The notes under the pieces: generated by a model
What the model saw: only the letters and a program-made list of their open reading frames with translations
Database searches by the model: none
What the model was told of the DNA's origin: nothing
In this document: positions 5,956 to 8,495 of the stretch, in pieces
How positions within the stretch are numbered: position 1 is the first letter of the stretch
Layout: every line of letters begins with the position of its first letter
Translations under genes and position numbers: made by a program
From: an uncultured Ruminococcus sp.
GTDB lineage: Bacteria; Bacillota; Clostridia; Oscillospirales; Ruminococcaceae
Assembly (NCBI GenBank): GCA_946183385.1
Contig: CAMHBN010000067.1
Location: 1-8,495, forward strand
DNA length: 8,495 nucleotides
Reading direction: 5' to 3'

Positions 5956-8158
5956 ATTCGCTGAGTCCCTTTACAAGGGAGAATGCGTATTCGATGTTCT
6001 CGGCTTTTATCTCGAAGCTCTGACCGCCGCCGTAGAAGCGGTAGATGCCCATTATTGCTCTTTCGCCTGTCGCGTTGTTTATCACATAGGTCGAGACTTC
6101 AAAATTATCCGTTTCGCCCTTGAGATATGCCGTATAGGATGGCAGCTCGGGTACGGACAGGGGAGATGTCTGTATCGTATTGACAGTGCCGTTCGTGTTC
6201 ATTATCACGTACTCGATAGTGAAGTTTCCCTTCGCCTTCTTCGGGAAGAACGTGCAGAACGCCGTGTGCTCGGAGGTCGTCTTCTCCTTGACTATGTAGC
6301 TGACTGCTGTCTTCGGTATGACAGTGACCTTGATGTCAGCCTTGACGTCGGTGTTGTCTGCGCTTGTTACCGTCACGGTGCACTCGCCTACGCTCTTGCC
6401 GCGTATCCAGCCGTTCTGGTCAACAATGGCGATCTCGGTGTCGGAGCACGACCATATCTCGTTCTTGTTTGTCGCCTTATCGGGGAGCATCGTTACCCAC
6501 GAGATGCCGAGCTCGCCGACCTCTATCTCAAGCGAGTAGTCGGAGAGCGAGATGGCGCGTACCGTCGTATCGCTTACGACCTTTACCGCTATCTCTGCCA
6601 TTGCGTCGGGGTTGTCGTCGCTGCGCACGGATACGGTGCACTTGCCTATGCCCTCGGCGGTGATGTTGCCGAACTTGTCAACGGTAGCAACGCTGACGTC
6701 GGAGCTGCTCCATATCTCCTTCTTGTTCTTGGCTGTGTCGGGGATTATTGTGACGTAGGGCAGTCCCTTTTCGCCTACCGCAAGGGTCAGCGTGTCTGAG
6801 CTGAGCTTGATAGCCGCGACTCTGTCGGGGTCGAGGGGAGCTGTAGACGTAGTGGAGGTCTCCGTTGTAGTGGTTTCGGAAGCGGTGGTCTGAGTTGAAG
6901 CTGTGGTCGAAGTCTCTGCCGATGTTGTCTCCTCAGATGTTGTGGAAGCTTCGGCAGTCTCGGAAGCAGCCGTTGTGGTCGTTTCCGTGGTCGTGGCAGT
7001 AGTCTCGGACTCTGCTGCGGTCGTCGTTGTTTCAGCCGATGTAGTATCTGCTGAGGTAGTTTCTGTCACTGTCGTTGTCGTGAGCTCCGCGGTGGTGGCT
7101 GCGGGAGCTGTCGTTGTCTCGCCTGTGACAGTTACCTCTATCGTTGCTGTTACTGCGGGATTGTTCGCGCTCTGTACGGTTATCGTGCAGCTGCCGGGAT
7201 ATATTGCCGTTACGTAGCCCTCACCGTCAACGACTGCAACGCTTTCGTCGCTGCTCGTCCATATCTCGCGGAGGTCAACAGCTGTCGCGGGGAGCATTGT
7301 CACTCTTGCGGAGAGCTCTCCTGTGCCCGCTGCTATAGTCATTTCGGTGCGGTCGAGATGTATCGCCGTGACCATCTTCGGGTCAGCGGGAGCCGTGGTC
7401 TCAGCCGTTACAGTTACTGCTATCTGAGCCGCAACATCGGGGTTGTTAAGGCTGCGGACGGTTATCGTCGCCGTACCCGCGGATACAGCTTTGAGCATAC
7501 CGTTCTCGTCCACGGTAACTATGCTCTCGTCGCTGCTCGACCAGTCCGTGCTGAGGTCTGTAGCCGAATCGGGCTGTATAGTCAGCCTTGCGGCGAGCTC
7601 CTCGTCGCCGACCTTCAGCTCAGCGGCGCTGCGGCTGAGAAGTATGGCAGTAACGCCGTTCGGATCCGCTGTCGTAGTCGTGGGAGCCGATGCGGTGGTC
7701 TCGGTATCGGTAGTCAAGTCGGTCGATACCGCAGTGGTGGTCGTTGTATCGTCGGGAGCTGTCGTCTCTTCCGCAGTGGTGGTGGTCGTGCCGCCTTCCT
7801 CCGCGTTAGGGTCCGCGAGATATTCCGCGAGCCCACGGGTGCCTCCGATGGAGAGGTAGGAGTAGTACTTCAGCACCTTCGACGCGTCGGAGGAGTCTAT
7901 CCTGCCGTTCTTGTCAACGTCGGCAGCCTCCGCACGCGAGCCCGTGAACAGTCCCTCGACGTTTGTGGAAAGTCTGGAGTATTCGGCGAGTATCTCCGAA
8001 GCGTCCTTGGCGTCGATAAGACCGTCGCCGCTCGTATCGCCGAGAGAGTATGTGATGTCGCTGTCGTCAGCGGCAAAGACGAGCCCCGTGCCCGTCGTGA
8101 AAGAGGTCGCGGCGAGTGCGAAAGCTACTACAGCCGCTGTAAAACGTGTTCTTTTCAT
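5954..8158 (-). CDS. Secreted protein with N-terminal dockerin and four BIG2 Ig-like domains
   Basis: A 734-residue exported protein. Residues 1-29 are a signal peptide (MKRTRF, hydrophobic core, likely cleavage after VFA). Residues 38-103 are a dockerin with two calcium loops, DTSGDGLIDAKD (41-52) and DVDKNGRIDSSD (80-91), each followed by an A-S-(E/K)-(I/V)-L helix start. A Thr-rich linker (122-164) leads to Ig-like group 2 domains at about 167-251 and 263-345. A 96-residue Thr/Ser/Ala/Glu linker follows, then Ig-like domains at 446-529 and 531-614, each with the (I/D)W(S/T)(S/C)SD...VD..G core. The last 120 residues are unrecognised. No catalytic module is seen. Dockerins bind cohesins, so it probably joins a cellulosome-type complex or the cell surface as a structural or adhesive part (inference). 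The start at 8158 is preferred because GAGGGA lies 7 bases upstream; an in-frame ATG at 8176 lacks one. Confidence 0.93.
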   Translation of the reverse strand: MKRTRFTAAVVAFALAATSFTTGTGLVFAADDSDITYSLGDTSGDGLIDAKDASEILAEYSRLSTNVEGLFTGSRAEAADVDKNGRIDSSDASKVLKYYSYLSIGGTRGLAEYLADPNAEEGGTTTTTAEETTAPDDTTTTTAVSTDLTTDTETTASAPTTTTADPNGVTAILLSRSAAELKVGDEELAARLTIQPDSATDLSTDWSSSDESIVTVDENGMLKAVSAGTATITVRSLNNPDVAAQIAVTVTAETTAPADPKMVTAIHLDRTEMTIAAGTGELSARVTMLPATAVDLREIWTSSDESVAVVDGEGYVTAIYPGSCTITVQSANNPAVTATIEVTVTGETTTAPAATTAELTTTTVTETTSADTTSAETTTTAAESETTATTTETTTTAASETAEASTTSEETTSAETSTTASTQTTASETTTTETSTTSTAPLDPDRVAAIKLSSDTLTLAVGEKGLPYVTIIPDTAKNKKEIWSSSDVSVATVDKFGNITAEGIGKCTVSVRSDDNPDAMAEIAVKVVSDTTVRAISLSDYSLEIEVGELGISWVTMLPDKATNKNEIWSCSDTEIAIVDQNGWIRGKSVGECTVTVTSADNTDVKADIKVTVIPKTAVSYIVKEKTTSEHTAFCTFFPKKAKGNFTIEYVIMNTNGTVNTIQTSPLSVPELPSYTAYLKGETDNFEVSTYVINNATGERAIMGIYRFYGGGQSFEIKAENIEYAFSLVKGLSE
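6836..7123 (-). repeat. Low-complexity Thr/Ser/Ala/Glu linker coding stretch
   Basis: Residues 346-441 of the dockerin protein consist almost entirely of Thr, Ser, Ala and Glu in irregular short runs (TTTTAAE, ETTTT, SAETSTT). Extracellular Ruminococcus enzymes and scaffoldins often carry such linkers, which are flexible and may be O-glycosylated. The imperfect repeats could vary in length between strains. The opposite strand reads as a Val-rich frame, which is an artefact. Confidence 0.85.
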
Positions 8159-8189
8159 GACCGATTCCCTCATCATTTACTTTATTGCT

Positions 8190-8207
8190 GCGGGAAACCA
8201 CACCCGC
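8190..8207 (-). promoter_or_regulatory. Small hairpin in the dockerin gene leader
   Basis: GCGGG and CCCGC form a 5-bp inverted repeat around an 8-base loop, within the predicted leader between the promoter and the GAGGGA ribosome binding site. It could stabilise the mRNA 5' end. There is no sign of a known riboswitch, and the feature may be incidental. Confidence 0.3.
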
Positions 8208-8224
8208 AAAAATGTACAGGAAAA

Positions 8225-8252
8225 ATTATACAACTTAAATGTAAAAAAATCA
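8225..8252 (-). promoter_or_regulatory. Probable sigma-A type promoter of the dockerin protein gene
   Basis: On the minus strand TTGATT (8247-8252) is followed after 16 bp by a perfect TATAAT (8225-8230), within a locally AT-rich stretch. Transcription would start near 8218, giving a leader of about 60 bases before the ATG at 8158. Together with the terminator at 8331-8362 this indicates that the dockerin gene is transcribed alone. Confidence 0.65.
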
Positions 8253-8325
8253 ATAGATTTTACCTTAAACAAACATATTTTTGGTGAATCGCACAAAAAC
8301 ATTCCTTCCGATAGGCTGTATATCG

Positions 8326-8362
8326 AACAAAAAGCGGACAGGAAAGGCTTCCCGTCCGCTTT
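8326..8362 (-). terminator. Intrinsic terminator of the right-edge gene
   Basis: Read on the minus strand, AAAGCGGACGGGAA pairs with TTCCTGTCCGCTTT around a 4-base loop (8331-8362), with one G-T pair, and is followed by TTGTTC (down to about 8325). The stem begins seven bases after the stop codon of the partial gene at 8370. It separates that gene from the dockerin gene's own promoter. Confidence 0.85.
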
Positions 8363-8369
8363 ATATCTG

Positions 8370-8495
8370 TCAGTTGTTTTTGGTGCGCATTACCGCTACC
8401 TTTGAATTTGTCACTACCCATACGTTGTTGTACTTGCACGAGAACTTGGCGTTCCAGTTGAACGAATCGGAGGTGATATTGGCGTTGAGCAGGTC
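8370..8495 (-). CDS. C-terminal fragment of an unidentified protein
   Basis: The frame enters from the right edge and ends at TGA (8370-8372), giving the last 41 residues, DLLNANITSDSFNWNAKF to VAVMRTKNN. A good terminator seven bases past the stop supports it as a real gene end. The tail is rich in Asn, Ser and aromatic residues and has alternating hydrophobic stretches (VWVVTNSKVAVM), suggesting beta structure. Such composition is common in extracellular proteins, but no domain can be named from this fragment. It runs in the same direction as the dockerin gene and is separated from it by a terminator and a promoter. Confidence 0.75.
   Translation of the reverse strand, partial: DLLNANITSDSFNWNAKFSCKYNNVWVVTNSKVAVMRTKNN

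Noticed and set aside
5933..6799. 288-residue plus-strand open frame opposite the end of the dockerin protein
   Set aside because: It begins inside the operon terminator and is a mirror frame of Ig-like domain coding sequence.
6903..7217. Val-rich plus-strand frame that looks like a hydrophobic or repeat protein
   Set aside because: It is the reverse complement of the Thr/Ser-rich linker; ACN codons read backwards give the Val and Ser runs.
8159..8176. Upstream in-frame ATG (8174-8176) as the start of the dockerin protein
   Set aside because: No ribosome binding site precedes it, it would add six residues before a normal signal peptide, and the GAGGGA serving the 8158 start lies within those codons.
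7358..8287. 309-residue plus-strand frame across the dockerin region and its promoter
   Set aside because: It is antisense to the signal peptide, dockerin and first Ig-like domain and continues through the AT-rich promoter of the opposite gene.

Overview
The window looks like the chromosome of a fibre- or starch-degrading Ruminococcus-type member of the Clostridia (Oscillospiraceae). The evidence is a secreted protein with a dockerin of the duplicated calcium-loop type, joined by long Thr-rich linkers to bacterial Ig-like domains. GC-rich third codon positions, AAGGAG-type ribosome binding sites and numerous small GC-rich intergenic palindromes fit this. The genus is an inference from architecture and style; no rRNA or other marker is present.

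Left end (1-425): the last 43 codons of an unidentified plus-strand gene, followed by about 290 bases with no credible gene. That stretch holds three perfect mini-hairpins in a row, two near-identical 65-bp direct repeats, and two further inverted repeats between the copies. It looks like a patch of dispersed intergenic repeats.

Central block: a small four-helix membrane protein of the CmpB-like 'putative ABC transporter' type (426-803, minus) is divergent from a plus-strand cluster: malQ (4-alpha-glucanotransferase, 875-2350), a membrane-anchored alpha/beta hydrolase (2390-3499) and a glycogen/maltodextrin phosphorylase (3527-5869). Gaps of 39 and 27 bp, each with a good ribosome binding site and no terminator, indicate one operon. 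MalQ recombines short maltodextrins into longer chains and the phosphorylase releases glucose-1-phosphate from them, so together they form the cytoplasmic route for using maltodextrin or glycogen. The hydrolase between them has no obvious role in that route and a visibly more AT-rich codon choice.

Right block: a strong hairpin terminator closes the operon and lies against the stop codon of a convergent minus-strand gene (5954-8158). That gene encodes a 734-residue secreted protein: signal peptide, N-terminal dockerin, Thr linker, two Ig-like group 2 domains, a 96-residue Thr/Ser/Ala/Glu linker, two more Ig-like domains and an unrecognised C-terminal domain. It has a recognisable promoter. Beyond it, a second terminator ends another minus-strand gene of which only the last 41 codons are in the window.

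No clearly new multi-gene system is visible. The points most worth a second look are the N-terminal dockerin protein with no catalytic module, the odd hydrolase inside the malQ-glgP operon, and the hairpin and repeat patch at the left end.
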